Assembly (NCBI RefSeq): GCF_000429185.2
Contig: NZ_AUBJ02000001.1
Span: 5,022,001-5,086,000, forward strand
DNA length: 64,000 bases
Direction of reading: 5' to 3'
Source of the DNA: Actinoalloteichus caeruleus DSM 43889
GTDB lineage: Bacteria > Actinomycetota > Actinomycetes > Mycobacteriales > Pseudonocardiaceae
The notes under the pieces were generated by a model. It saw only the letters and a program-made list of their open reading frames with translations. It searched no databases and was not told where the DNA came from. The number at the start of each line of letters is the position of its first letter. The stretch's first letter is position 1. This document shows, piece after piece, positions 1 to 7,775 of this stretch. The position numbers and the translations under genes were made by a program.

Positions 1-1563
1 CAGTTCCCCGAGGACCGCCTTGGTGACCCGCTCGGACGCCGTCCTGGGGAGGTCGGGGTGGAACTCCCAGTAGCGGGGAACCTTGAAGGCGGCCAGGCGG
101 CTGGCGCAGAACTCGGCCAGGTCGGAGGGGGACACCGCGTCCGGTTCCCGCAGCGCCAGGTAGGCCTTGACCTCCTCCCCGCGAAGCTCGTCCACGACAC
201 CGGTGACCGCCGCCAGTCGCACGGCCGGGTGGGTGAGCAGGACCTCCTCCACCTCCCTGGCCGCGATGTTCTCCCCGGCCCGCCGGACCATGTCCTTCAA
301 CCGGCCACAGTGGTACACCCGCCCTCGTTCGTCCAGTCGACCCAGGTCCCCGGTGTGGAACCAGCCCTGTCGGATGACGCGGGCGGTGGCCTCGGGATCG
401 TCGAGGTAGCCGCGCATCATCCCGGGCCCCCGCAGGGTGAGCTCGCCGACCAGCCCCGTGGGCACCGGGTTCCCGTCGGAGTCGACGATCCGCACCTCCC
501 GGGAACGGGTGGGGCGGCCGAGGCAACCGGTGCCCACCAGCTCGTCGTGCTCCTCGGCACCCACCCTGATGTCCGCTCCGGTCTCCGTCATCCCGAACGC
601 CTCGTACCAGGGCACGCCCCAGCGCCGCTCCAACTCGCCGTGCAGGGCGGGAGGGATCGCGGAGCACTGCACGGCCCGCACCCGGTGGTCCCGGTCGGCG
701 ACGGAGGGGGGCATCCGCAGCAGCAGCGTCGGCATCGCCCCGAGGCAGTAGAAGTAGGTCACCCGGTGTTCCCGCACCCGCGACCAGAAGCTGCTCGGGT
801 GGAAGCCGTCGAGCACCACCAGTTCCGCCCCGGCCAACAGGGCCGCCACGACGTTCCACTGCGGGTCGACGTAGGAGAAGGGCTGCGCCGTGAGCAGCAC
901 GTCCGCCTCGCCCAGGTGCGGGAACTCCGCCACCATGCCGCCGCCGAGCACCGTCCAGTACCGGTGGGAGAGCACACATCCCTTGGGACGACCGGTGGTC
1001 CCGGAGGTGAACTGGATGTTCACCGTGTCCTCCGGTTCCGGCTGGTGGTCCTCGACGGGGGCCGCCCCCCGGTCGGTCGCCAGGTCTTCGGCCAGGAGGA
1101 CGTTCGCCAGGCCGGGAAGCGTGGCGGGCAACGCGGCGAGCAGGTCCGTGAACTCCGGGGAGGTCACGACGGCATGGGTGCCGGCGGTGCGGAGCAGGTG
1201 CTCGGTGTCGACGCCGCGGTACTTCGCGTTGACGGGGACCATCACCGCGCCGAGCCGGGCGAGACCGAGCCAGACCAGGGGGTACTCGGGCCGGTTGCGC
1301 AGCAGGACCGCCACCCGGTGGCCGGCGCGCACCCCCCGGGCCCGCAGTGCCGCCGCCACCTGGGCGGTGCGCCGGTCCACCTCGGCGAAGGTGAGCCGGA
1401 CCGGCGCGGCACGGGGGGTGTCCGGGTCCGCCGACCCCGGGTCGAGGTCGAAGGTCCAGGCCACCCGGTCGGGCCACCGCTCCGCCGCGCGCCGGACCGC
1501 GGTGACCAGGTCCGGCACCCGGTGGGCGGCGAGCCCACCGGGTCCCGTCGCGAGCTCACTCAT
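1..1563 (-). CDS. AMP-dependent acyl-CoA ligase (ANL superfamily), 3' end outside window
   Basis: Activates a carboxylic acid as acyl-AMP and transfers it to CoA. The frame is open for 521 codons to the window edge, so only the last few dozen residues are missing. Seen: the ATP-binding loop FTSGTTGRPKG at about residue 185, an aromatic-acid/CaiC-like core with YEAFGMTETG, and the TGD hinge region FHTGDLGRLDERG followed by GRLKDMVRRAGENI near residue 405. The ATG at 1563 overlaps the end of the upstream enoyl-CoA hydratase by 8 bases, so the two are translationally coupled. The acid substrate cannot be read from sequence; the pairing suggests fatty-acid, carnitine or aromatic-acid breakdown. 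Confidence 0.9.
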   Translation of the reverse strand, partial: MSELATGPGGLAAHRVPDLVTAVRRAAERWPDRVAWTFDLDPGSADPDTPRAAPVRLTFAEVDRRTAQVAAALRARGVRAGHRVAVLLRNRPEYPLVWLGLARLGAVMVPVNAKYRGVDTEHLLRTAGTHAVVTSPEFTDLLAALPATLPGLANVLLAEDLATDRGAAPVEDHQPEPEDTVNIQFTSGTTGRPKGCVLSHRYWTVLGGGMVAEFPHLGEADVLLTAQPFSYVDPQWNVVAALLAGAELVVLDGFHPSSFWSRVREHRVTYFYCLGAMPTLLLRMPPSVADRDHRVRAVQCSAIPPALHGELERRWGVPWYEAFGMTETGADIRVGAEEHDELVGTGCLGRPTRSREVRIVDSDGNPVPTGLVGELTLRGPGMMRGYLDDPEATARVIRQGWFHTGDLGRLDERGRVYHCGRLKDMVRRAGENIAAREVEEVLLTHPAVRLAAVTGVVDELRGEEVKAYLALREPDAVSPSDLAEFCASRLAAFKVPRYWEFHPDLPRTASERVTKAVLGEL

Positions 1564-2344
1564 GGCGGACCCGCCCGGGGTCGGAGCCCGTGTCGGCGCG
1601 GCGACGCTCGAACTCCTGCCGACCCACATCGGATTCCGAGGTGAAGCGGGTCGTGACGGCGTGGTCCAGCTCGACCGACATGGCCTGTTCCAGGGTGTGG
1701 TCCATCCCGCTGTCGAGCACACGTTTGGCGAGGGCCAGCGCGGTGCGGGGCCGCTCCCGCAACCGCTCGGCCAGCTCGCGGGCGGCGGCCTCGTGCGTCC
1801 CGGCGGGGACCACCCGGTTGACCAGGCCGAGTCCCGAGGCCGTCTCCGCGTCCAGCCGGTCGCCGAGCATCAGCGCCTCCTTGGCCCGCATCGGGCCGAC
1901 CGCCAGGGGCAGGAGGCGTGAGATGCCGCCCGTGACGCTGAGGCCGACCCCGACCTCGGGGAAACCGAAGGACGCGTCCTCCGCCGCCACCACGAGGTCG
2001 CAGGCGAGGGCGAACTCGCAGCCGGCGCCGAGCGCGTAGCCGTGGACCGCGGCGATCACCGGCCCGGGGAACCGGCGGATCTCCCTGGTGACGTCCTGGA
2101 GGCGGTCCACCCTGGCCCTGGTGCCGAGCGGGTCCTCCTCGGGGGTGGGTTCCCGCAGGTCGTGTCCCGCGCAGAACGCGCGTCCCCGCCCGGCCACGAC
2201 CACCACGGCCGCACCGTCCCCGCCCGCGCGGCGCAGGCCGTCGATCAGCGCCTCGGTCAGTTCGGGGACGACGGCGTTCAGCCGGTGCGGCCGGTTGAGG
2301 TGGAGACAGGCGATCCCGTTCTCGTACTGGTAGTCAACGGTCAT
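1556..2344 (-). CDS. Enoyl-CoA hydratase/isomerase (crotonase fold)
   Basis: A 262-residue crotonase, the normal family length, that would hydrate or isomerise an enoyl-CoA. Seen: the oxyanion-hole segment FCAGHDL near residue 60, HGYALGAGCEFALACD near 100-115 and FPEVGVGLSVTGG near 130, so both usual glutamate positions are kept. It is first in a two-gene unit with the acyl-CoA ligase (8-base overlap) and is divergent from a TetR regulator at 2502. The pair looks like a small acyl-CoA catabolic operon under that repressor. The exact substrate is unknown. Confidence 0.92.
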   Translation of the reverse strand: MTVDYQYENGIACLHLNRPHRLNAVVPELTEALIDGLRRAGGDGAAVVVVAGRGRAFCAGHDLREPTPEEDPLGTRARVDRLQDVTREIRRFPGPVIAAVHGYALGAGCEFALACDLVVAAEDASFGFPEVGVGLSVTGGISRLLPLAVGPMRAKEALMLGDRLDAETASGLGLVNRVVPAGTHEAAARELAERLRERPRTALALAKRVLDSGMDHTLEQAMSVELDHAVTTRFTSESDVGRQEFERRRADTGSDPGRVRHE

Positions 2345-2501
2345 CCCCGGCGCCTCCGCGGTCCGATCGATCGATCGATAGAGTCACGACCGGACGGTAG
2401 GAGCGGGGTGTTCACGTCGTCAATACCCCGCTCTGGGCACGTACCGCGCGTGACCGGTCACCGGGTGTTCGTCCTGCTCGCGGCCGTGGCGCTCGCGGAG
2501 C
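2345..2501. promoter_or_regulatory. Divergent control region with a (CGAT)4 tract
   Basis: This 157-bp gap separates the hydratase/ligase pair from the TetR gene and must hold both promoters. At 2364-2379 there is CGATCGATCGATCGAT, a self-complementary 16-bp tract that would suit a dimeric TetR protein. No clear -35/-10 pair was assigned. The operator role is inferred from position and symmetry. Confidence 0.45.
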
Positions 2502-3188
2502 GTGATGCGGACGGGAACGGGGGCGGGAATGCCGCAGCGAGGCGCCGTCGGCGCGGAGGAACGGATCAGGGCCGCCGCGGTACGGCTGTGGTCGGAACGG
2601 GGCTTCCACGGAGTGGGCATCCGGGAGCTGGCGGAGGAGGCGGGACTGTCCTCGGCGACGCTCTACCACTACATGGGCACCAAGGAGGACCTGCTCGCCG
2701 ATGTCATGTCCCGTGGGCTGCGTCGGCTCGTCCTGGCCGCCGAACGGGTGACCCAGCAGCGGGCGGGGGCCGGTCCCAGGATGAACGCGCTGGTGCAGCT
2801 GCACGTCCTCACCCACGCCCTCAGGCCGAGGGAGACCAGGGTGGTCGACGGGGAACTGCGCGCGTTGTCGGGGGACCGCCGGGGCGGGGTGATGTCGCTG
2901 CGCGACGAGTACGAGCGTTACTGGCGGGCCACGATCGACGAGGGCCGCGCCTCGGGCGCCTTCCGGGTGGAGGCGCCCGGCATGGCGCGGCTCGCCCTGT
3001 TGGAGATGTGCACCGGTGTGGCCCGCTGGTACGACCCGGGAGGGCCGATGGCGCTGTCCGAGGTGGCGCTGGGGCACGCCCAGCTCGCGTCGCGGGTGTT
3101 GGGGGCGGAGGAACTGGAACTCGTGGACGAGGTGGACTGGTGCCGGGGCCTGGTCGGTGAGATCTGGTCCGGGCCAGGGGGCGGGTGA
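2502..3188 (+). CDS. TetR/AcrR family transcriptional regulator
   Basis: N-terminal helix-turn-helix of the TetR type is clear: IRAAAVRLWSERGFHGVGI, then LAEEAGLSSATLYHYMGTKEDLL, followed by a helical ligand-binding domain of normal size. The start is uncertain: GTG 2502, ATG 2505 or ATG 2529 are all in frame, and GGAG lies just before 2502. Being divergent from the acyl-CoA ligase/hydratase pair, it most likely represses that pair and itself and responds to an acyl-CoA or the free acid (inference). Confidence 0.9.
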   Translation: MMRTGTGAGMPQRGAVGAEERIRAAAVRLWSERGFHGVGIRELAEEAGLSSATLYHYMGTKEDLLADVMSRGLRRLVLAAERVTQQRAGAGPRMNALVQLHVLTHALRPRETRVVDGELRALSGDRRGGVMSLRDEYERYWRATIDEGRASGAFRVEAPGMARLALLEMCTGVARWYDPGGPMALSEVALGHAQLASRVLGAEELELVDEVDWCRGLVGEIWSGPGGG

Positions 3189-3437
3189 CCGGCGGATCCC
3201 GCCTGCCCAGGGTCGTGGGCCGCGGTGGTGGTGGGGCGCCGCCCCGCGCGGCGCGGTCGCGGTTCCTCGGGCGGTGCGGGCGACCCCGGCCGGTGAGCGG
3301 CCGTCGGTGGTGCCGGCGGGAAGCCCCGCGCAGCCGGCGGGCCGGCGGGGTCGGCGGGTGCCACTGGTACGGGCGGGTGGTGACGTCTCGGGCGTTTCGG
3401 GGCGCTGACAGGGGTGTCGCGGGTGGTCCGGCCCCGA

Positions 3438-4211
3438 TCAGGCCACCCAGGAGTGTCGTTCGGAACTCGCCGAGTGCAGGTGCCGGCCCGGCAGCGGGGA
3501 GCCGTCCGCCTCCCCGGACTCCCGCGAGTCCCGGTCCGCCGCCTCGTTCACCCGCCGGTCGCCGACATCCGGCCGACCCGGGGTGGGACTGCGGCCGGAG
3601 GACCGGCGGCGCACCACGACGAGCAGGACCAGGCCGACGAGCAGGACCAGGTGGGAGGCCACCCGCTCGACGGGTGCCTGGCCCCGCACCAGGTCCCAAA
3701 CCGAGAACCCGGCCAACACCACCAGGAAGCCCGCGAACACCGGCACCATGCCCCGCGCGTGTTCCACTCGGAACGACGCCCACAACATGCCGAGGCCCAG
3801 GGCCACGTTCCAGGCGGTGCTCTCGTTCAGCAGGTGTGGCTCACCCGAGTGGTCGTGACCGAATCCGAAGTCGACACCCAGGTAGGGCCCGACGGCGATC
3901 AGGACCTGGACGACCGCCACGACGGCCAACGCGATCCTGACCGCCAGGTGGGCCGGGGGCCGCCGCCGCCGAGTTCCGACAGCGGGAGCGGCCAGCAGGA
4001 TCGCGTCGACGAGGTCCGGTGCGCGTGGCGCGGGACGAACCCGCAGCGATCGCGTCAGGGCCTGTGCGCGTCGGTACCAGAAGACGCAGGGGGCGCAGGA
4101 CTCCAGGTGTCGCGCGACCACCTCGGCCGGTACCGGTTCCCGTTCCCCGTCGATGCGGGCCGACAACGCTTCACGGCAGGTCTCGCACTCCACACCCTGA
4201 TTGTCGGCCAT
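3438..4211 (-). CDS. Zinc-finger transmembrane anti-sigma factor
   Basis: Residues 9-12 (CETC) and the H35-x3-C39-x2-C42 motif (HLESCAPC) form the zinc-binding anti-sigma module. About four hydrophobic membrane segments follow (near residues 87-110, 125-140, 148-170 and 180-200), then a charged tail. ATG 4211 (MADNQG) is preferred because an upstream in-frame GTG at 4238 lies in the shared promoter region. It is head-to-head with an ECF sigma factor 46 bp away, an unusual arrangement since such pairs are usually in one operon. It probably holds that sigma factor at the membrane until a redox or envelope signal. Confidence 0.8.
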   Translation of the reverse strand: MADNQGVECETCREALSARIDGEREPVPAEVVARHLESCAPCVFWYRRAQALTRSLRVRPAPRAPDLVDAILLAAPAVGTRRRRPPAHLAVRIALAVVAVVQVLIAVGPYLGVDFGFGHDHSGEPHLLNESTAWNVALGLGMLWASFRVEHARGMVPVFAGFLVVLAGFSVWDLVRGQAPVERVASHLVLLVGLVLLVVVRRRSSGRSPTPGRPDVGDRRVNEAADRDSRESGEADGSPLPGRHLHSASSERHSWVA

Positions 4212-4240
4212 TCGGCAGACACGGTTCCGTAGGGACACTG

Positions 4241-4260
4241 CGCTACGCTACTGATCTGTG
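4241..4260 (+). promoter_or_regulatory. Probable -10 element of a leaderless sigma-factor transcript
   Basis: TACGCT at 4244-4249 fits a TAnnnT -10 box and ends 8 bases before GTG 4258. No Shine-Dalgarno sequence precedes that GTG, so transcription probably starts at or next to the start codon. Inferred from spacing only. Confidence 0.4.
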
Positions 4261-4833
4261 ACCTGGCGTGGGGTTTTCGACGACGAGACCACACGGTTGG
4301 CCGTGGCGGCTGGCACGGGGGACCGCGAGGCGATCGCGGCGTTCGTGCGCGCCACCCAGCGGGACGTGTGGCGGTTCACCGCCCATCTGACCACCGTGGA
4401 CAGCGCGGACGACCTGACCCAGGAGACCTACCTGCGGGCGTTGCGCGCGCTGCCCTCCTTCGAGGGGCGCTCCTCGGCCCGTGCCTGGCTGCTCTCGATC
4501 GCGCGGCGAGCGGTGGTCGACCAGCTCCGCTACGCCGGTCGGCGTCCCACGGTGGTGGGCGGGCAGGACTGGGAACGGTCGGCCGAGGCCGCGCACTCCA
4601 GGGTGCGGCGCACCTCGGGCGGCTTCGAGGGGGCGGTCGAACTCGACCTCCTGCTGGACGAGTTGGAACCGGAGCGGCGGGAGGTCCTGGTCCTCACCCA
4701 GGTGCTGGGGCTGTCCTACCAGGAGGCCGCCGAGGTGTGCGGGTGCCCGGTGGGGACCGTGCGGTCCCGGGTGGCCCGAGCCCGGGACGATCTGATGCGC
4801 GCGCTCGACGGGGCGCGGTCGGGGACCGGCTGA
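4258..4833 (+). CDS. ECF RNA polymerase sigma factor, SigC-like
   Basis: 191 residues with region 2 (DVWRFTAHLTTVDSADDLTQ, then ETYLRALRALPSF) and region 4 (LLLDELEPERREVLVLTQ, then LGLSYQEAAEVCGCPVGTVR). The wording closely follows mycobacterial SigC, including the VCGCPVGTVRSRVARARD segment. It is divergent from a zinc-finger membrane anti-sigma factor, its probable partner. The GTG start has no Shine-Dalgarno sequence and a -10-like TACGCT just upstream, suggesting a leaderless message. The regulon is not visible here. Confidence 0.88.
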   Translation: MTWRGVFDDETTRLAVAAGTGDREAIAAFVRATQRDVWRFTAHLTTVDSADDLTQETYLRALRALPSFEGRSSARAWLLSIARRAVVDQLRYAGRRPTVVGGQDWERSAEAAHSRVRRTSGGFEGAVELDLLLDELEPERREVLVLTQVLGLSYQEAAEVCGCPVGTVRSRVARARDDLMRALDGARSGTG

Positions 4834-4954
4834 CTTCGGGAGGGCCGGGGCCGGGCGGGCAGGCCCGCAGAGCCACCGGGAGGCCACCACCAGGCGGACG
4901 TCGCCGTCGTGGGTGGTGCGGCCGGGGCCAGCCGGGCGGGGAGGTGGGCTGGGA

Positions 4955-5875
4955 ATGGCCTTCGACGAACGGTGGGTGCCGTGCTCGCCGAGGACGGCGT
5001 CGCGGCGGCGGGGACAGGTGGCGTTGTACCTGGACGTCGAGAACCTCGTGCTCGGTACGGGTCCCGCGCTCGCCGAGGACGGCGTCGCGGCGGCGGTCGT
5101 CCGATGGCTGTGCCACGCGTGGGGCGGCGCCCGCATCCGGCGCGGCTACGCGGACTGGGCCGACCCCCGTTTCCGCCGGTACCACCAGGTCCTCGAACAC
5201 GCGGGCGTGGACCTGATCCAGGTCGGGCACGGGGCGACCCGGAAGAACGCGGCCGACATCCGCATCGCCGTCGACGCGATGGAGGCGCTCCTCGTCCACC
5301 CGGACCTCGACACGGTCGTGGTGGCCACCGGTGACAGCGACTTCTCCCCGCTCGTCACGAAACTCCGGGAGCACGGCCGTCGCGTCGTCGGCGTCGGCCC
5401 TCGGCGGGCGGCGAGCCCGAGGCTCGCCTCCGTCTGCTCCGAGTACGTGGTGTGGGACGGGCTTCTCGCGGGGATGTCGACCGGGTCGGGTGCCCCCTCT
5501 CCCGGGCCTTCGGCGGAGTCCCGGTGTCCGACGCCGACCGGCGACGACCCGCCGCCCGAGGTCGGCGCCGGCGGTGGGGAGGAACCCGTCGGGGCGCCCG
5601 GCCCGCTCGACGAGGTGGTCGCGCTGGTGCGCCGGGCCTTCGAGTCCGCTGGGAGCGCGCGGGCCACCGCGAGCGCGTTGAAGACCTGGATGTTGCGGGT
5701 GGACCCCGAGTTCAGGGAGTCGCGGTACGGCTTCACCCGGTTCCGCGAGCTCCTCGTCGCCGCCGAGGTGGTCCGCGAGGTGGGGCGTTCTGGCTCCGAC
5801 ATCGTGGTCGGGCTGGTGCCCCAGCCCGACGCGCCCCACCCGGCCACCGACTCGGAGCTGGCCGAACCGGGTTGA
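4955..5875 (+). CDS. NYN-domain ribonuclease-like protein with C-terminal LOTUS/OST-HTH domain
   Basis: An N-terminal NYN (PIN-like) domain shows the acidic sites expected for metal-dependent RNA cleavage: LYLDVENL, then KNAADIRIAVDAMEALL and VVATGDSDFSPLVTKLREHG. After a low-complexity linker the last 80 residues (LDEVVALVRRAF through RFRELLVAAEVVREVG) look like a LOTUS/OST-HTH RNA-binding fold. Two starts are plausible: ATG 4955 (306 residues) or GTG 5018 (VALYLDVEN, 285 residues), the latter beginning exactly at the conserved domain after GGGGACAG. A 29-bp duplication sits at the 5' end. The likely job is RNA decay or processing; the target is unknown. Confidence 0.82.
   Translation: MAFDERWVPCSPRTASRRRGQVALYLDVENLVLGTGPALAEDGVAAAVVRWLCHAWGGARIRRGYADWADPRFRRYHQVLEHAGVDLIQVGHGATRKNAADIRIAVDAMEALLVHPDLDTVVVATGDSDFSPLVTKLREHGRRVVGVGPRRAASPRLASVCSEYVVWDGLLAGMSTGSGAPSPGPSAESRCPTPTGDDPPPEVGAGGGEEPVGAPGPLDEVVALVRRAFESAGSARATASALKTWMLRVDPEFRESRYGFTRFRELLVAAEVVREVGRSGSDIVVGLVPQPDAPHPATDSELAEPG
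4983..5096. repeat. 29-bp exact direct repeat (4983-5011 and 5068-5096)
   Basis: Both copies begin GCTCGCCGAGG and end GGCGGCGG and are identical over 29 bases with an 85-bp period. Because 85 is not a multiple of three, the copies fall in different frames of the NYN gene: the second encodes LAEDGVAAA, while the first reads as SPRTASRRR. The first copy therefore probably lies upstream of the true start (GTG 5018) as duplicated non-coding sequence. Confidence 0.85.
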
Positions 5876-6176
5876 CCTTCGGCTGCCTCGGCCCCGGACG
5901 CCGGGCGGCCCGCCCTGTCCCGCTCTGCCCGGCGGAGCGGCGGCCGCTGGTCCACCCGGGTGATAGTCGTGGCGGAAAGCGCTGGTCGCGGCCGGGACGA
6001 GCGGAACACGGCGCCGGAGCCGGGAACCAGGGGGGCGTCCCGGACGACTCGTGGGGTGACGAGCGCCGGAGGTGCGGCCGCCGAGGTACCAGCCTGTCGC
6101 ACCGCCTGCTCCGTTCCGGCGCGAGTGCCGGGACACCCCGTCCCGGTCCCGCCGATCGTGAAGGGAGGTGCCGACG
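5876..6176. other. Intergenic region upstream of the small basic peptide
   Basis: About 300 bp with no open frame of credible composition. It should hold the promoter for the 6177 peptide; no convincing -35/-10 pair was found. It ends in AAGGGAGGTGCCGACG, the peptide's ribosome binding site. Confidence 0.5.
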
Positions 6177-6248
6177 ATGAAGAAGAAGGTCGAGCTGAAG
6201 GTGCGTCGCAAGCGGACCCGCACCCGCATCCTGAACAACCACGCCTGA
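6177..6248 (+). CDS. 23-residue Arg/Lys-rich peptide, candidate precursor for the adjacent SagB enzyme
   Basis: A tiny gene with an excellent ribosome binding site, GGGAGGTG, at a 5-base spacing. The peptide begins MKKKVELKV, has a basic middle RRKRTRTR and ends ILNNHA. It has no Cys or Ser; two Thr (positions 14 and 16, in an R-T-R-T-R run) are the only azoline-competent residues, and the tail carries two Asn and a His. It lies 239 bp upstream of a SagB-type dehydrogenase on the same strand, with a perfect 13-bp hairpin between them, the layout used when a short precursor is made in excess over its enzyme. It could instead be a leader/attenuator peptide or an antimicrobial cationic peptide. 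Too short for ordinary gene callers. Confidence 0.6.
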   Translation: MKKKVELKVRRKRTRTRILNNHA

Positions 6249-6340
6249 TCCGGGCGGGGACCCGCGTCGCCGAACGGTGCCGCGGGCTGACGGTCGGCGG
6301 TCCGGCCGGTGTCCTCGGACGCCGCCGGGCCGCCGACCCA

Positions 6341-6370
6341 CCGGGAACGCGGTCCCCACCGCGTTCCCGG
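6341..6370 (+). terminator. Perfect 13-bp hairpin between peptide gene and SagB gene
   Basis: Arms CCGGGAACGCGGT (6341-6353) and its exact complement (6358-6370) with a CCCC loop. No T tract follows, as is common in actinomycetes. It lies about 90 bp after the peptide stop and 117 bp before the SagB start, so it may act as a partial terminator or attenuator or protect the 3' end of a short peptide message. Confidence 0.6.
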
Positions 6371-6487
6371 CCCTCCCACCCGCGCCCGGTGGCGGGGGCG
6401 GAGCCGGGTCGGTCCCACCGGTCCCGACGTCAAGCTTGTCCACGGCCGTTCGAGCGCGGCCGACCCAGCAGCGGAAGCAGGGGTGGC

Positions 6488-7654
6488 ATGGAATACCGAC
6501 GCGCGCGCAGTCTCGCCCTGTACTGGCACGACGGCGAACTCACCGCGGAGAACTACCTGGAACCGCGTTCCACCGACGAGGAGACGGAGAACGCGGTGGC
6601 GGTGGACGCCGAGGCGGTGCGGCTGCTCAGCCTGTTCGAGGAGTGGACCGACGTGGAGGCGGTGGTCGCCGACCACCCCGACCACGATCCCGATTCGGTC
6701 CGCGCCGCGGTGGAACTCCTCGCCGAGGACGGGCTGCTCGTCCCCAGGTCGGCCGCCGACCGGGAGGAACGGTTCCTGACGGCCTGGCGCGACTGGGGCG
6801 AGGACGCGCGGTTCTTCCACTTCGGCACCCGCAACGCGATCTACACCGGCGACAGCGTGGAACAGCGGCGGGCGGACGCGCGCTGGGTGCGGGAGACCGG
6901 GGGGACCCCGCCGGCGATCTTCAAGCACTACCCGGGGGCTCCCCGGGTCTACCTGCCCCGTGACGTGCGGCGGATGACCGACGACTTCGGCGACGTCCTG
7001 CTGCGCCGCCGCACCCACCGCGTGTTCACCGGGGCGGAGGTGAGCATGCGGGACCTGTCCTCGGTCCTGCACTACACCTTCGCGCCCACCCAGCTCTACG
7101 ACGCCGGTGACCTGGGAACGCTCATGCTGCGCACCAGCCCGTGCGGTGGCGCCCGCCACGAACTCGAGGGCTACGTGGCGGTGCTCGACGTGGAGGGGGT
7201 CCCGCCCGGCCTGTACCACTACGACGGGGAGTCGCACGCGCTCGAACTGGTGGACGCCGACTTCGACCGGGCCCGGCTGCACCGGCTGACCTACGAGTCG
7301 GAGATGTGCACGCCCTCGGCGTTCGTGTGCTTCGTGACCGCCGTGTTCGAACGGACCATGTACAAGTACCGGAACTCGCGGGCGCTGCGGGTGACCCTGC
7401 TCAGCGCGGGACACCTCGGCCAGACCTTCGTGCTGACGGCCACCGCGCTCGGGCTGGGCGCCTGGCAGAGCGCCGCGTTCCGGGACGACGAGACCGACGC
7501 TTCCCTCGGTGTCGACGGCTTCGAGGAGGGCACGGTCTACATGTTCGGCGCGGGACATCCCGTGCTCGCCGAGAACGGCATGCCGAAGGGGGTCACCCGC
7601 GCCGGGCTGGTCGACCGGTCGAGTCTGACGGCGGGTCCCGACGGAACCGGTTGA
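6488..7654 (+). CDS. SagB/ThcOx-type flavin-dependent dehydrogenase (nitroreductase fold)
   Basis: 388 residues. The first ~140 form a helical region with a winged-helix flavour (AVRLLSLFEEWTDVEAVV, then LLAEDGLLVP). The nitroreductase core follows: LLRRRTHRVFTG near residue 172 is the usual FMN-contacting start, then LRTSPCGGARHELEGYVAV and HLGQTFVLTATALGLGAWQ near 315. In TOMM pathways such enzymes oxidise azolines to azoles; lone SagB proteins without YcaO also occur. No YcaO cyclodehydratase is present in this window, so either the chemistry differs or the partner is elsewhere. The start follows AGGGGTGGC. Linkage to the upstream peptide and the downstream exporter and haem membrane protein suggests a peptide-modifying locus. 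Confidence 0.9.
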   Translation: MEYRRARSLALYWHDGELTAENYLEPRSTDEETENAVAVDAEAVRLLSLFEEWTDVEAVVADHPDHDPDSVRAAVELLAEDGLLVPRSAADREERFLTAWRDWGEDARFFHFGTRNAIYTGDSVEQRRADARWVRETGGTPPAIFKHYPGAPRVYLPRDVRRMTDDFGDVLLRRRTHRVFTGAEVSMRDLSSVLHYTFAPTQLYDAGDLGTLMLRTSPCGGARHELEGYVAVLDVEGVPPGLYHYDGESHALELVDADFDRARLHRLTYESEMCTPSAFVCFVTAVFERTMYKYRNSRALRVTLLSAGHLGQTFVLTATALGLGAWQSAAFRDDETDASLGVDGFEEGTVYMFGAGHPVLAENGMPKGVTRAGLVDRSSLTAGPDGTG

Positions 7655-7695
7655 GCCGGCCGGCCGACCAGCCGCGTCCGGAGGAGACGGAGCAC

Positions 7696-7721
7696 CAGCG
7701 GCCAGCCGGAGCTGGCCGCTG
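7696..7721 (+). terminator. Hairpin after the SagB gene
   Basis: Arms CAGCGGCCAG (7696-7705) and CTGGCCGCTG (7712-7721) with a six-base loop, 42 bp after the SagB stop. It probably ends or attenuates the peptide/SagB transcript before the exporter. Confidence 0.55.
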
Positions 7722-7775
7722 CGACCCCTGCCGTCCCGCTACCGGGAACTCGCTGGTCAACCAGGGGTCACCGGG

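Noticed and set aside
58-1644. 528-codon open frame on the plus strand
   Set aside because: Exact antisense shadow of the acyl-CoA ligase; the translation is Gly/Arg/His-rich and has no motif, while the minus strand carries TSGTTGRPKG and the TGD hinge.
4694-7558. 954-codon open frame on the minus strand
   Set aside because: Crosses the sigma, NYN and SagB genes in antisense. GC-rich third positions produce such frames; no start signal and no domain.
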